A DNA stretch of 64,000 nucleotides from Pelargonium tetragonum (GCA_036897445.1 JAYMTL010000012.1:153335-217334), one strand, 5' to 3'; counted from the stretch's first letter, positions 25,218 through 38,293 are shown. Numbers and translations are program-made. Notes: generated by a model not told the origin, from the letters alone.

Positions 25218-25569
25218 CGTTTAATTGACAAAGGAATTCTTAACCTAATGCAATGCCCAGATAGTGATAGGAATCGAAGATAGAGCGCAATTAGTCAAAA
25301 TTCATGGATAAAAATGCTGTAATATACAATTGATTAGACTGGGAACGAGTATTAGAAAAGTAATCGACAAAAAAGGGAATGCCACCCTTTCTTACTTTGC
25401 TTTTGGAAATTGCCCTGCATACTACGACCAAAGATGAGATGCGTAAACCGGGTGCAGTCCACTTGAGACTGTCATTTCTAAAGCGAGTCGTTATTAAAAT
25501 TCCAAGTACCTAATAGAAAACTGCAACCAGAGAAAAGGAAAACTCCATTTCAATTTTGATCTTGTTATT

Positions 25570-25595
25570 AATGTAAATCAATTAAAATTTACATT
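25570..25595. repeat. Hairpin, 9-bp AT-rich stem
   Basis: AATGTAAAT (25570-25578) pairs perfectly with ATTTACATT (25587-25595) across the loop CAATTAAA. It lies close to where the G+C-richer block gives way to AT-rich island DNA. Confidence 0.75.
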
Positions 25596-25848
25596 TTCTA
25601 AAAGATTTTCATTTCACCTATTCTAATTACCAGGCTATCCATACAAAAAGGATCAGGATAGTGAGGGCCCCTTGAAAATCCGGTGTATTCCGGTAAGAAG
25701 CTCCATTACTTAAGCTCAAATTACTTACTCTGAAAAAAAGCATCACAGGGATTTAACGGAGAGTCAAATTTTTATCTTTCAATTAAGGACAAGTTCTTTT
25801 TTGTGTTACTGGGAAGTATAAAATCCCTCAGCACTTAAAACTTACCTC

Positions 25849-25862
25849 CTTTTTTAAAAAAG
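25849..25862. repeat. 14-bp palindrome C-T6-A6-G
   Basis: CTTTTTTAAAAAAG is a perfect palindrome made of adjacent T and A runs. It can melt or extrude easily; no function is indicated. Confidence 0.7.
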
Positions 25863-25991
25863 CTTAAAGCTAATCTTCACGCTCTTTGTATCCTATGTTA
25901 GGGTGTAGATAACCTCAAAAATCCGGCATGTTATAATCGAATCCTTTCGGAAGAAACCTACACATGGCTAAGCACTACTATATAAATGTGA

Positions 25992-26005
25992 TATGACTAA
26001 CCGAG
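25992..26005. repeat. Dispersed 14-bp repeat (TATGACTAACCGAG), copy 1
   Basis: The same 14 bases recur at 52648-52661. The flanks differ on both sides. Confidence 0.6.
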
Positions 26006-29000
26006 GTTAGAACCCTAAAAAATCATTCCCGTACGAGTATCCGGGCCTTACTCCTTTCATAGTAAGTCACTTAACAGAAACCCCAGTATCCGTTGAAGAT
26101 TTAACTTGAAAGCAAAGGGAATTTAGACTGAATTCCGTTTCTATTTGGAATCTTTAAGTGCTCTAAAAAAGTAATAGTTAATACAAAAAAGCTCTCCCTT
26201 TGTAATAGATAATTCTGAGGTTTTGAAACTAAAAAAATTTTAGGAAAAAAATAGGAGTAGAATACCTTAATTAAATTAAGCATTGCTCAAGATTTCTATG
26301 TATTGGTATTCCTTTTTAATCGACCAGATTAGAACTTCATTCTGACAATTTAGCAAACCAAGGACTACTCGCCCTTTAATATCCAGATTCGAGGCTTCTG
26401 TGGAAAGCTATTAAAACTGAGGTTACAAACTAGCTCTGATATACGGACTTTGAAGAGGAGGCCACTTTTAGCAAACAAAAATGAGTTAAACTGCCCAAAT
26501 AAGGGAAGAGAGTCATAGTTTTCTATCTGCTATAAGTTTTTGGTAACAAGAATATAACTATGTCCGTTATTTTTGTTATCCTGGAACTCTTTTGGAACCC
26601 AGCTCAAGAAGGAGAGAGCCACATTATATTTCCTTTTTATAAGGCACTCCTCACGCATCTCTACTCGCGCAGTATCCCGAAGGACTAGACCCTAGTATTA
26701 AGAAATTCCATTTACATTACAAGGGGCCTCCTTTTTAAGATAAGAACCAGAGAGACTTTATATGTTTTTTTTATACACGATATAACAGAACGGAAAACTC
26801 AGCAAATATTCCCTACAATACCCATTTTTATCTTAGGGCACAAAATACTCGACGTTAAACCTTAAAAAAAGCTTTCGCAACAAGAAAGCTCTCTGAAACG
26901 GGTAAATAAGTGCATTTCTATATACAGGAACTCGCAAAGAGGATAATATGAAAAACAGATAGCACAAAACCTAGAATACATTGAAATTCGGATTGACTTT
27001 AACTTGGCCACAATCCCGGATTCTTCAAAAAATCAAGGGTAGGGTTCTAACAACTAAAAGGGTAAAGACAGGACCCAAACCCCGAGATCGGAGCTACATG
27101 AGAGCTTTAAACTTAATTTATAACTCTAAGTTAGTTTTGTTACTCTATATAAAGTTCAACAAAGTAAGGTAGTCCTTTTAGTACTAAAGTGGGGGGTATT
27201 ATCTGCCCTTGTTCTAGTCAAAGTTTTTGTAAAATCTTCCTTACTAAAATGAAAATTTCCTAGAAAGAATACATGGTTGTAAGTAAACAAATTATCTTAG
27301 CAAGGATATCTAAGTTCAGGGGTTTCTCAAAGTTATAGTACCTCTATATTCCCGGCCACTTTTCAAAAGAAGTTAGGATAAGGTCCTTCAGTAGATTATT
27401 AGATTAAAATCCGGCACTCTATAAGTTACTTTTTTTACTATAGAAATATAGAAAAAGACAATGCACAAGATATTCCGGTTTGGCTGAAGGGGGCTTGTCA
27501 AAATTCATAGATAGGTAACCTCTCCTTAGGGGAAGCTTGTATTTTGTAGAAAATAAATACTGAGTCTTTGCCGTTATAACTACTTACTTCGAAAAGAAAC
27601 CCCCTTAGACTATAGTAACTTAGAATCCCAAGGGAATAACTCGTTTTAGTGTAGTTTGACGCTCAGTAAATATTAAATTATTGATTAGCTTAAGTCTCCC
27701 TTTCTATAAGAGATCTATTCTCTGTTTGCTTTTATTATGCCCTATCGAGAGTAGTTAATTGTTGATAGTTAAATTCTGGACTAGCTTTATATGATCAGCC
27801 CACTTTATAGTCCTAAAAGTTTAGATCGCAAATAAGGGAAAACGCTAGCGTCAGGGCAACTCTTTCTATAGTATTGCCTTGGTAATAAGCATAAGTAAGA
27901 AAGGCAAAAAATAGACTTTATCCCCTAAACTGTGGAATTTCTAAGTGTTCCAGAATACATTAAAAATGAAAGCCGGGGTTTTTCCGAAAATGTAAAACAT
28001 CTTTTTCTATATATTAGGGCTAAAAAAGTAAGCAATACAGAGAAAAATTTAACCCTCTATTGTCCCCCATCAGAACATCAAGAAAATCCTACCGAAAGCA
28101 AGCTTACCTTTGACTAATTTTAAGTATTCTTACTTGTTAGGGGTGCTCGTAATGTGTTGGTACATTAGAAGCTTTTTGGGACCCTTGCTAGAATTTGGAA
28201 TCCTAAGGAAGCTTCCTTTATTAGACAAGGGTCTCGTAACAGACTCTTTTACTTTAATATACAAATAGGAACTCTCCTGAAAAGGGGCGCTTTGACTCTT
28301 ATTTCATTCTTGGCTATCCGGATTTTAATTAAAGGAGCTTGGAGAAAGAAAATAGGCAAGGCATAACTACTTAAAATAAGGGCTCCCTTTTAACTAACTA
28401 AGAGCTAAAAAACCGCTTTATCTTGTAAACCCTAGCAGGACCTTGTGACTTTGACAATTCTTATTTCCGGATTCGGAGCAAATAGTTTGTTTAGACTTTA
28501 CTTTCACCTACAAAAATAAGCCCAGCTTCTCAAGAAAAAGATTAGATTTAAATTAAAAGAGACGCACTCCTTGGTTACTTAGTTTCATTCTTTCTGCCTC
28601 GATCAGCCAAAAAGCCTCTAACGCAACAACGGATCTTGAGGAGCTAAAAAGGGTGCTACTTTTTTATACTAAAGAGATACTAAGAAAATACCATAGTTCA
28701 AGCCCCCATACTATATAAATAAAAATAAGATAGCAGATTTCTAACTTTAGCCTTATTTTAAAGATTACTTTTTTCTGGTAGGGGCACAGAAGTAAGCAAT
28801 AAATAGATACCCCCTTGTACTACTAATTAGATTTTACAATTCCTCAGTAAATTTCTTATCTTTCTAGATCTTTGATTTGAGTAAAAAAACAGCTATACTT
28901 ATTCGTAGAAAATCATTACAGTAGCGTAGTCGATAGCTTTATGAAATAAATACCTTTGAAGTAGGTCCTATAGTGTATATTCCGGGGCTTTCCTTACCCA

Positions 29001-29680
29001 TCCTTAGTGGAAAAATCTAACTAAATATTAATATAAGGAATGTGAAAAAGCTTCCTTTAGATATTTTAGTTTTAGTTATCACTGCTTTTACGCTTTATAA
29101 AAACCAATAAACTAGGCTTTGCCGGGACTCTAGCACTTATCAAAAAATCTTAGGAATTTCGTAATAGGGATTCTTTAGCCGGGCTTTCTGGGGTCTTCTT
29201 GACTTGAGTTGCAGAAAATCTTCGATTTATACTCTCCACCCCCTTTTTTCGGCATTTCGTACAGAGGGTGCCTTTCTATTCCAATGTATAAAATAGGCTC
29301 CCGCAGCATAAGATTTCATTACACACGAATCTCATTTCTCTTAATAGGAACTGGTAATTCTTATAAAAGAGAAATTGTTCGACACTTAAACTGAATTTCT
29401 ACTCCTCTGCAAATCTACCAGGGAGCATCTAACTTTTTTAGAGAGATCTTTTATACTACATTTTCGTGTAACAGTTTTCTACTTTATTTCGGTCTATAAC
29501 AAGCTTTTTATAGGATACCCTGGCCCCATGTTCCTTTTTAGTCCTTGTTTTTTTAGAACTTCTTCTTGCTTGCCCTTCCAATATCAGTTTGGTTCATAAC
29601 TCTCTCTTAGCAGAGTTTTCTATTGCTTCCGAGTACAAGAAATTTCATAAGTATTCTGCCTTTCCGACCTAATTTACAAA

Positions 29681-30145
29681 AAACAAAAAAGGCCTACTAA
29701 CTCACTCGCTTTTTCTTTCTTTGTATTGCTTTACCTCTTATCTTTTCTTTGTTTGTTGATTTAGATTCTGTATTTGTACTAGTATAGAGGGAGAGTTAGT
29801 AAGAAGGGGCTATAGAGAGATTCCCTGTTGTTACTGTCTTATTGTCTTATGGGTTCTATTGTAGTTAGTTTCTTAAGGTATATTCCTCTTTTTCCTTCAA
29901 TTTTCTTATTTATATTATTTGTTAGTCTTAGTTTTATATGAGCTAGACTCTTCTTTTTTTTGGTTAATAAGAGAGAGTGTTAATAAGATAAGGGGGAGAG
30001 GAACTATATAGATAGAATAGGGGAGTAAGGAAAGGAGGCTTGTAATATATATATAGGGAATGGAGGAATGCCTTATGGAGCTGGTGTTAATGTAGCTATT
30101 GTCTTATTGTATTACTTTTTAAAGTAGTTTCTGTAGGTAATAGAG
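29681..30145. other. Strand-skewed, T-rich block
   Basis: No gene is seen. Bases 29701-29760 have 36 T against 5 A, the strongest skew I counted. TGTCTTATTGT occurs at 29835 and again at 30100. TATAGAGA (29811) followed by GATTCCCTGT (29819) is matched in the same order at 49463 and 49475, and TGTTGTTACT (29826) recurs at 49303. The block is therefore probably related to the one at 49.29-49.6 kb. From about 29990 it turns purine-rich (AAGGGGGAGAGG). Confidence 0.5.
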
Positions 30146-30699
30146 ATTGTGTTATATTAGAAAGGGGTCTATAAAATGTCTTGAATCGAACGTAAAAGAA
30201 AGTCTCAGATGTACAAAAAGAATAGGGTTACTGGGTAGGCTAAGAATTTTACTGCACTTAAACTGCCTTACAGCTGGTTTTGATATTCCTGTAAATAACC
30301 CGTTGTTATCCTTAAGATTTTCGAAACTCTTTGCTTAAAAAGTATAATTGCTTATTCTAGAATTTTTAATGAAAAGCGGAGGGACAAAGTAAAGCTTAAA
30401 GGTATAGCAAGATACGGATCTTCGGCTTAAGCTTAGAAACCTTATTTAAGTATTTCGAGTACAAGGGTTTTTAGTTAAGTACCAGGTAAGTAAATTAAGG
30501 ACTCCCCTATAAGACTTTCAGCTAAATCTTGATAAAGCTAAAACTTTCACTTTTATTAACTAAATAATCCAGGATATAAGTATTGTAAACCCCCTTCAGT
30601 ATCGCGGATTCAACTTTTGCATATAAATTTCCTATGATTCTGCATACTTTCTCTTATGGGAATGGGCAACTCCTGTAATAGAAAGACCTCCTCGCAAGC

Positions 30700-30719
30700 T
30701 TTTTTCAATTATGACTCAA
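30700..30719. repeat. Dispersed 20-bp repeat, copy 1
   Basis: TTTTTTCAATTATGACTCAA is identical to 41860-41879. With one skipped base the match continues through ATTT. A diverged form, TTTTAATTATGACTTCAA, lies at 32231-32248. Twenty identical bases 11 kb apart are very unlikely by chance at this base composition. Confidence 0.85.
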
Positions 30720-31204
30720 ATTTGGTTTGGAAAACAGGCAAACTTGCGGATGTTCCGTGGCTAGCAGGATTTCCTTATAGATTTTGATACTTTCCGGAAA
30801 CAAAGGAGCCTATATACCCGAGAGAAGAGTACTTCCCCTATATCTCTACAGATAGACCCCGAGCGGAAAAAATAGGAACTCATTTCAATTTTAGCTAAGA
30901 AGTGAGGAAAGTTTACTTTAAAAGCCTATTGAATTTGTCCCTCTAAAACTAAGTAGGAAGTATCATAAGACTTTATCTTGTAAAACCCGATACTTGGTTA
31001 TATCCGTTGAAACTTTGCTGGAATTCTTACAACCTATACCTTTCTTCAGAAATAGAAACCTCTAGCGAAAATGCCCTAAAGTTAAGTAATTAAATTCGAT
31101 AACTAAAAGGGCAGTTCTAGTTTAAGGAAATTCCAACATATTATACACGTATACCCACCCATAAATTACGTAATGGGTAAAATATTTGAAGTTGAAGCTC
31201 CAGC

Positions 31205-31218
31205 TTTTCGATTCTCTT
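31205..31218. repeat. Dispersed 14-bp repeat (TTTTCGATTCTCTT), copy 2
   Basis: Exact match to 13781-13794. A related form, TTTTCGATTCTATT, is near 34936. Confidence 0.55.
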
Positions 31219-33990
31219 TATTAGGAATCCCCAATTGTTCATAGAAATTCTTAGGGATATTTAAAAGTTTATCTAGCGCATTCGCAGGGTTTCTTTAATT
31301 AGGAAAACCCAGAATTACACTAAGATAGACTCGTAGTAATAAAGTAAGAAAACTGGGCTTATACTTATAGGTAAGTCAAAACTTTCTTTTAGGCTCGTAT
31401 TAAAATTCTAAAGTGAGCAAAAAGGGAAATAGCCCTTCCCGACAAGATCTTATTAGATCCCTATTTGCTTGCAAAGTATAAACAAGGTGTAAATCCTGGG
31501 CGTTTTTATTTTATTATAGGGCAAAGTTAGAAGATCTTAGAAAAAAGAGTCTTTTATTACTTAGATTTAAATACTAAACCTGTTTTAAAGCATAATCTTG
31601 AAGGAAGCCCTGCGGGATACCCCTATACGAGATTACTTTTTTACGACCTTTGAATTACAATGTATATAATATCAATTCATTTCCATCTAGAAATTTGCTA
31701 ACTCCACCGTGTATAGGAAGCGGGAAATCCTATAAAAGAAAATGCCTTTAAAACCCCTATTTTTTTCCAACGTATGCCCAAACTTGACTTGAACAAATCT
31801 GGCGAAAGTTTCTTAGCTAGCACTCATTATCCTTGTTTTTTTGAAATACATAAAATGACAGCATCAAGTGGACTTGGTTTACACTTTTCTATTTTGGATT
31901 CTAAAAGTGCGTAAGCCCGGGAATTTTGGAACTCTTTTTTGAGCAAACCCTTGTTGCCTTTCTTTTCCGCTATTCGGGTATTAAAATAAAGTTTATAGCA
32001 GTACTTATATTAAGGGTAAACCCCCCTCTTTATGTAAAATGAGGAAGACCTGTCTTGTTACGAATTTGGGCTCGAGTTAGACACTTCATAGTCAACCTTT
32101 TACTAAACTCTTGGAGTGCCCCTTTTGTTGTTTATTACAGAGCTAGGTACAGCTAAAAAAGGGTTACCCCCGAGAAAAATGAACCCAGCCTTTCTTGAAA
32201 AATAGAATAAAGAACGTAGCAAGGCGCCCCTTTTAATTATGACTTCAACCTCCCTTTATATAGCTCTACAAAGACTCGAAAATTTAAGCTATATAAACTC
32301 CTAAAACGAAAGGTTTTAGTTATCCTCGCTAGAGAAGTCAACCACCTTTTTTTCTAGGATTCCTATTCTAGTTTAGCTTTGGCCTAAGAGAACCAACAGC
32401 ACTCCCCTTTGGTTATTAAAAAAAACTGGCGCTTGCCTTTAAAAATTTTTTGCTTTGTAATATCTATCTAAGTATACCTTAAAAGTTAGAAAATACCCTA
32501 CGGGGAACTCTTCCTTATTAAGCACCTCCCAAGGAGCTATATACCCATGTTGTGAAAAGGGCTCTTATCTTAGAAGCAGCGCTAATATTTATTTTAGTGA
32601 GCGATAACACGGATTTGCTAAAAAGGGTAAAAAAAGGAAACTCCTATAAGAACTAGCATTGCAAGGTCCCCTATAGTTTGGGGCAGGAAACATATAGAAT
32701 CCTTGAGTTATAGTTATAGAGTACTCCTTATAGCTAAACAAATTAGCTCATATACTTAAGTTCGTCTAAAAAATTGTAGTTAAGAGCTCTTGTCCTTATC
32801 CTTTTTTTAGGGTTCCCTGAGCATAGTTATACTGTATAGTAAGTACCTAATCTAGTAATTCGAATAAAGCTTTGCTAAGTCAAATTTGAACCTCTTTGTG
32901 TGTCCCTTAATATGCTCCTTTTTCACAAAATGTATGATTAAAAAAGCGGATAGTCTAAACCCTTACTAGTTGAACCAGACTAAGGCATAGCTGACAAAGG
33001 TTTTAGTAGCACGATAAGAACTCTTTACTACCCCTTAAGTTTTAAGAACGCTCTTAACAAGACCCCTTTAAGATAAAGCAAAGCTCTATTTCGAACTATT
33101 CGCGGGAATAAAGTATACCCTTTACATTGTAATCTGCAGGTTTGTACAAATAAGAGAACCCGTTTCAATAACAGTATGGCTTCAAGCGCTTAAGGTGGCA
33201 GAAAACTCTTTGTTTGAACCAGGATTTTTTACTCGTTTGTCTAATTACTTCGAAAGAGAGGTACCCTCGAAACACGTAAATAAGGTATTCCCTTGTGTAG
33301 AAGAGAAAGGTGGTACCTAACGAAGGCTTCAAAGCTAAAGGGATAAAAAAATTCACTCATATATTTGACTTACAAAGTCAAAGACTTTTTTTAGGTTTTA
33401 GATAATGAAAAGAAAAGGAGTGCCAGAGTCTTAAAACAAATATAAAATCACGCGCAGGAAAGCAGACTCTTACCTTTGAATCCGAGTATACTTTAAGGCC
33501 CCTCCTATACCGAACTAAGACTACTTTAACTATATGGGCTGGCAGAACTTAGGAATTTCAAATATAAGAAACAGAGATAGAAAATATATTCCCTTATAAG
33601 ATTGAATGTACTTTTACTAAGATATATAAGGAATTTTTTTTTATAGAGCAATCTTTGTTTTAACTGACTCGTTCACCGTATTTCACCAATTATGCTACAA
33701 CTTCTTAAAATTAAAAATCTAATAATTTAATCTTTCTTTTTTGTTAAAATTTTTGCAACTCACAAAATAGCAAGCTTATCGGGGTTACCTATGTACAGGA
33801 TTTCAGGACTAGACATATCGCTATTGGATACTTATTCGTATAGATCTCGAGCTGGGATACCGCATATAAAGGCTAAAGTTTTTGAAGCTGGCACTTCTTA
33901 CTTTCTGAAAGAGTAAAAAACACTAATAATTACAAGCTTCTGCCAGGGCACTTACTTTTATATAGCTTTTCTAGGAGTCCCGGGATACTT

Positions 33991-34002
33991 GAGGGGCCCC
34001 TT
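33991..34002. repeat. G/C island with GGGGCCCC palindrome, copy 1
   Basis: GAGGGGCCCCTT includes the 10-bp perfect palindrome AGGGGCCCCT. The same 12 bases recur at 45800-45811, and GAGGGCCCCTT near 25661 is one base shorter. Confidence 0.7.
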
Positions 34003-34862
34003 TGTTTCCTTTTCCTTTGAATTTTTTTACTAAATTTTAGGAGGCTGCCCTGTGTCATGAGCATATCCTTATCTAACTAACTTTATATTTATACATAGCC
34101 GGGGGTTTCCTTTCCTAAACTATACAGGATACTTTTCGGCATTTAGATTGGGCTTTTAGGATTTGGATGCCCAGAATTTCCTCACGAGGTTGACTAAGAA
34201 CTTTTAACAGGGTTAAGGCAAGTAGCCCTAAGAATACTTGCATTTCCAGGGACTTTATTTGAAATCTTTGGAGACTGGAGCCTTTGGTGTTATACACTAT
34301 AAAAAGAGAATACAAACAAAAAAATTTATAGGACATTTTCTAGCATAGTATGACTTAATTCAAGCATAACAATTAAACAGTAGCTGACCACACAACTTTA
34401 TTAAAAACTCTGTAAAAAGTAAAAAAAAGGTTCTAATTTCTTTTTATCACTTAAGGACCCCTTTAAAAACTACAAGGGAAATAATTTTGACATAGAAAGA
34501 AGTACAAACCGGGTCTTAAAAGTAGCGATTATTGAGAAAAGAAAGAGCTATAAAAACTAACTTACGAACTTCTGCTTACAGGTGGAGTTTTGGATTAATT
34601 CAAGACAAATACTTTAGTATTCAAACAAATAAGGTAAGGAAGGGGTCTACCGTCGAGAATTTTTTTCAAAGCACACCGTGCTACTAGTACTCTTTTCTTA
34701 AGAAGTAAGGAGGGGTTTAAGTAAGAGCTTCTTTTCCAGGGTAAATCCTGGTTTTTAGTCGATATAGTTACCCATTTTTTTGGTGGGAAATTTCTATACA
34801 ATAACATACTAAGCGTATCTTCAATGAAACTCTATTTTTGTTTTTCTCAAGCTCACTTGGTA

Positions 34863-34874
34863 CCCCCTAGGGGG
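34863..34874. repeat. 12-bp G/C palindrome CCCCCTAGGGGG
   Basis: Perfect palindrome in C-to-G order, followed at once by CGGGGTC, so G-rich sequence continues on one side. It is the longest G/C palindrome I found and has the reverse polarity of the common GGGG-n-CCCC islands. Confidence 0.8.
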
Positions 34875-37290
34875 CGGGGTCTTTTAAATTAAAATTAAGA
34901 GGTTTTAGTGCCTACCAAGTCCCCTATACCGAAATTTTCGATTCTATTCTGTCCTACCTGCGGCAACCCCCCCTTCTTTAGTAGCATCAAGTTACGGGGA
35001 TTCCCTTAAAAAGACTAAAAAGATTTTAATAGTGCCTTTTATTCTTTTTATTCTATAGTCGAAGTAGCAGAATTGTATAAGTATAATTAAGGGTTACCCT
35101 CCATTAACTAAGATAAGAAACGCGTTTATATTATCTCTTTTAATAAAGCAGGACTATGAATCTGACAACCATAGTTATAAACCCCTCAAACAAAAAGACA
35201 AAAGGCCTTAAAAAAAGATAAAGTTCAAACTCTGATACTAGGATGCAACTTTATATTTTACATCAATGGAAAGAGAATCTAACCTTAACCCCTTGCCAGG
35301 ACCCATATCGGACACCCCAAAATATTAAAGAATAAAGGTCCCTAAGTCGGTTGTATGCTAGGGAAAACCCGCATTAGCATTTGTACTTTGAAGAGTGAGT
35401 AAAATCCCATTCCAGGAGTAGTCTAAAGGAGTTTACCCAATGCCCAATCAACAAGGTCCTGACGATTTTTTAGTTTCTTTACTAGAAAGAGGCGCCCCCA
35501 CAAATCTCATCGAGAGAGCTTAATATATTTTTGAGTAGGCAGTTAGGATTAGGGAGTCTCCTAGACTGAATATAAAATTTAGTGCCACTTTTTATAATGA
35601 GGGAAAAACTGGGGTTTCCGCCATGCCATTAATCAAATATAGAACGCTAAAGGCTTTTAAATAAACGAGCCCTTTAATACGTAACGGGTACTTATAGTTG
35701 TGGACTATAAATATTAAGGGATGGGGTCTTGGATCGTCTATTATGGTGATTTTAGCTACTTTTATCAAATCTAAGTAGTTATAGAATTGGGAGCTTCGCG
35801 GAAACTTTATATTAATCTAATTCTAATTGACAAAACAAACCCTATTTTGAGTAAGGAGGTTCTTGCGGCCAGCTATTACTTAATAGTAAATTATAAGGAT
35901 TACTCCTAAAAAGCGATTGTCGAGTTGGACAAAATTAACATAGATAGTAGAGTACGAAAAAGTCTTACTTTGTAAGTGATTCTGAGGTCTATTAACAGAA
36001 GAATATGTCCCTAATTTCCTACCTAAGGGCAAAGCTTTGAGTAAAAACTACTCTCGATTTATAGTAAAAAAAACTATGCAGAAAGATACCATACAATACA
36101 CCCTAAGGCTCGTCGGTCTCTAGAGGTCCTAATGCTTTATGAAAAGGATCCCTTATAGTGTAGCTTATCTAGCCTTATGCTATGGCTTTGCCATAAATAA
36201 GAACCCACTCTATTTGCCTCTTACATTCGCCTACTACTCGTTATCAGAATCTCTTTATAGAGACACCGATAATATTCACTTACTTATAAGGGCAGCTTTA
36301 CTAGTTAGGAAAATAACTGCCTAAAAGCAAGCTTTTACCTTCGAGTTGTTATCCTTAGGGGGCCTATAAGAGTCAAGCCTTTCTGAACTAAAGAGAGTAA
36401 TTTATATTATTTTAAGGTGTAATTCACGGAATAGTAGCAATAGGACTCATATAAAAAACATTTTAAGGATATTCCTGTAACTAATTAAATTTCAAATCAA
36501 ATATAAAAGTACTTTTAGTTGACAAAACTCTTGGAAAGCTTACTTGTATGTATACTAAACCACACAATTTTCCTAAATTTTATAGGGGCTTTTTTTAGAT
36601 AGAAGTAATTCACCAGGCTTGAGGGGGGGTTACGTATTATACCTTCACAATTATAATTAGATTTTATGGTATCTAATAGCTTTAGTTTCACATTGAATTT
36701 TTTTTCGGGTGGTTTTAGTTGTTGACCTTGTTTTACTAGACTTTTTGGGCGTATGCAGTTAGCGGGTTAGAGCTAAAAAGAAATATCAATTCAATAAGGA
36801 AAATACTAAAAAAATTAACTAGGTGCCGGTGGGTCCTATCTAGTGGAACCCCCGTAGATAAATTAAAGAATAAACAGGTAGCAATTCTTTTATTGGATAA
36901 TGACAAGAACCGAGTTTCAGACAAGCCACTTAGAACAAAGGAAGTTTGCTTTATTAGGACTTGGCCTAGAAAAATCGCACTGTTATGCTTATACTAGGGA
37001 GAGCTTTAGTTCTGCGAGACCCAGGGAAACCTAAATACAAAAAGGAGTCTTTCTGATAATTTTTAAAGGATGCTTCCTATAAATGTAATTTAATACAAAG
37101 AGCATGGAGAACTCCTGTTCCTACGATTAGATCTCGGATGAGTCTAACTTATCTATTAACCATATAAGTAAAATAAAGCTAAAGTTATAAATTGTTCACG
37201 CCGATAAAGGGGAAACTTTCAGAAATCCTTTTAGAAAAGTCTCTTTTTTGTGTAAAATTTAAAAAAGGCTCCTCTCGAATTTTTTGAGTA

Positions 37291-37306
37291 TCGCGGGAAA
37301 CCGCGA
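37291..37306. other. GNRA-tetraloop hairpin
   Basis: TCGCGG-GAAA-CCGCGA forms six perfect pairs, five of them G-C, closed by the stable GAAA tetraloop. This is the fold typical of structured RNA and stands out in AT-rich surroundings. The next bases do not extend the stem, and no rRNA or intron context was found. Confidence 0.75.
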
Positions 37307-37573
37307 GTCTGTATACTTCTTAACGGGGTAAATCGGTTTGAGTCCTTTATTCTTAAACATTTAAGAGTCTTCCTTGATTAGTTAATTCTATAGGTCTACT
37401 ATTTACTAAAAAATACAAAAATGACGCGAAAAAGGTCTTATACTTTTGAATTCTAGTGCTCACTCAATTTTAAACAAGAATTTAATGTATAGTAAAAAGA
37501 GGCTTTAGGAGTATAGGTTATTAGAATTATAGGGTTTCTTTTCGGGGTCTTATAAATTTGTAATAATTCTTCA

Positions 37574-37597
37574 TAGATACAAAAGTAGATACAAAAA
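37574..37597. repeat. 12-bp tandem duplication
   Basis: TAGATACAAAAG is followed directly by TAGATACAAAAA; eleven of twelve bases match. Confidence 0.8.
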
Positions 37598-37679
37598 TAC
37601 AGTATAGCTGCAATAAGGGGTGGTGAGGTGAATAGAATATGATAAATGTCCTAAAGTTAAGTACCGAAAGAATAAAGAG

Positions 37680-37695
37680 GCTCCTTTAAAGGAGC
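37680..37695. repeat. 16-bp perfect palindrome
   Basis: GCTCCTTTAAAGGAGC is identical on both strands. It joins the G/C island style (GGAG/CTCC arms) to an A/T centre and may show how islands arise as inverted pairs. Confidence 0.85.
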
Positions 37696-37717
37696 TACCT
37701 TTATTGAAAGTTTATCG

Positions 37718-37731
37718 GATTTGCTAACTTT
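37718..37731. repeat. Dispersed 14-bp repeat (GATTTGCTAACTTT), copy 2
   Basis: Exact match to 25204-25217 in the G+C-richer block, 23 bases downstream of the 16-bp palindrome. Confidence 0.6.
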
Positions 37732-38293
37732 TAGAGGAATACAAAGTAAACACAAAGAAAGAAGAAATTTTTTAATTTAGATAGACTACGCCGCGTTTAA
37801 AGGTTTGCTTTTTATACGCTATTATAAAGGTATCTAAGACCCTATAACTGGGAGCTAAAGCGCTTTCTAGTTTAAATGCTTAGGCTTCAAATCGACCAAT
37901 TACTCAAGAGGCCCGGCATATTTACAGACCGGAGTACCCTTCTTATTAGGCCCCTCTCAGCACCCACTTATACTCCAGTCATTTCTATTGGGGCCTTGTG
38001 CAAGACTTATAGGCGTCATTAAGATATAGTTTTAGGTTTTTCAGAGAGGGAATATATACCTGTCTAAGATAAAGCGGAGTATATTATAAGTTATATAAAG
38101 TATGGTAGACTCAAATACGAGCCATTATAAAGGGCCCTCGAGTTGCTGTAGGGACTGCTCCTCGTTTGAAAGTCAAATTATTACTAAATCAACTCTAGAA
38201 ATTAATACAACAGTGGAACCCCTCCTAGGAGGAAGTATAAGAAGACCCTAAAACTAAACTCCAAGCTAGTCGAGTAAATTACCGTTTTTAGCC

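Larger units (their letters stand above)
23641..25560. other. G+C-richer, island-poor non-coding block
   Basis: No gene is seen. Three 60-base lines sampled here (24241, 24361, 24721) have 28, 27 and 27 G+C, about 45%, against 16 of 60 in a line sampled at 18121. Near-palindromic G/C islands are sparse. The composition resembles that known for flowering-plant mitochondrial DNA, and the block may be older organelle sequence not invaded by the island repeats, or an insertion. A T-arm-like remnant at 24996 lies inside it. The limits are approximate. Confidence 0.5.
25561..29680. other. AT-rich non-coding spacer with G/C islands
   Basis: No gene is seen; frames of 60-63 codons carry nothing recognisable. 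Islands return at once, for example GAGGGCCCCTT near 25661. AAAATGAAA occurs at 27246 and 27963. A 14-bp A/T palindrome is at 25849 and a dispersed 14-bp repeat at 25992. Confidence 0.6.
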
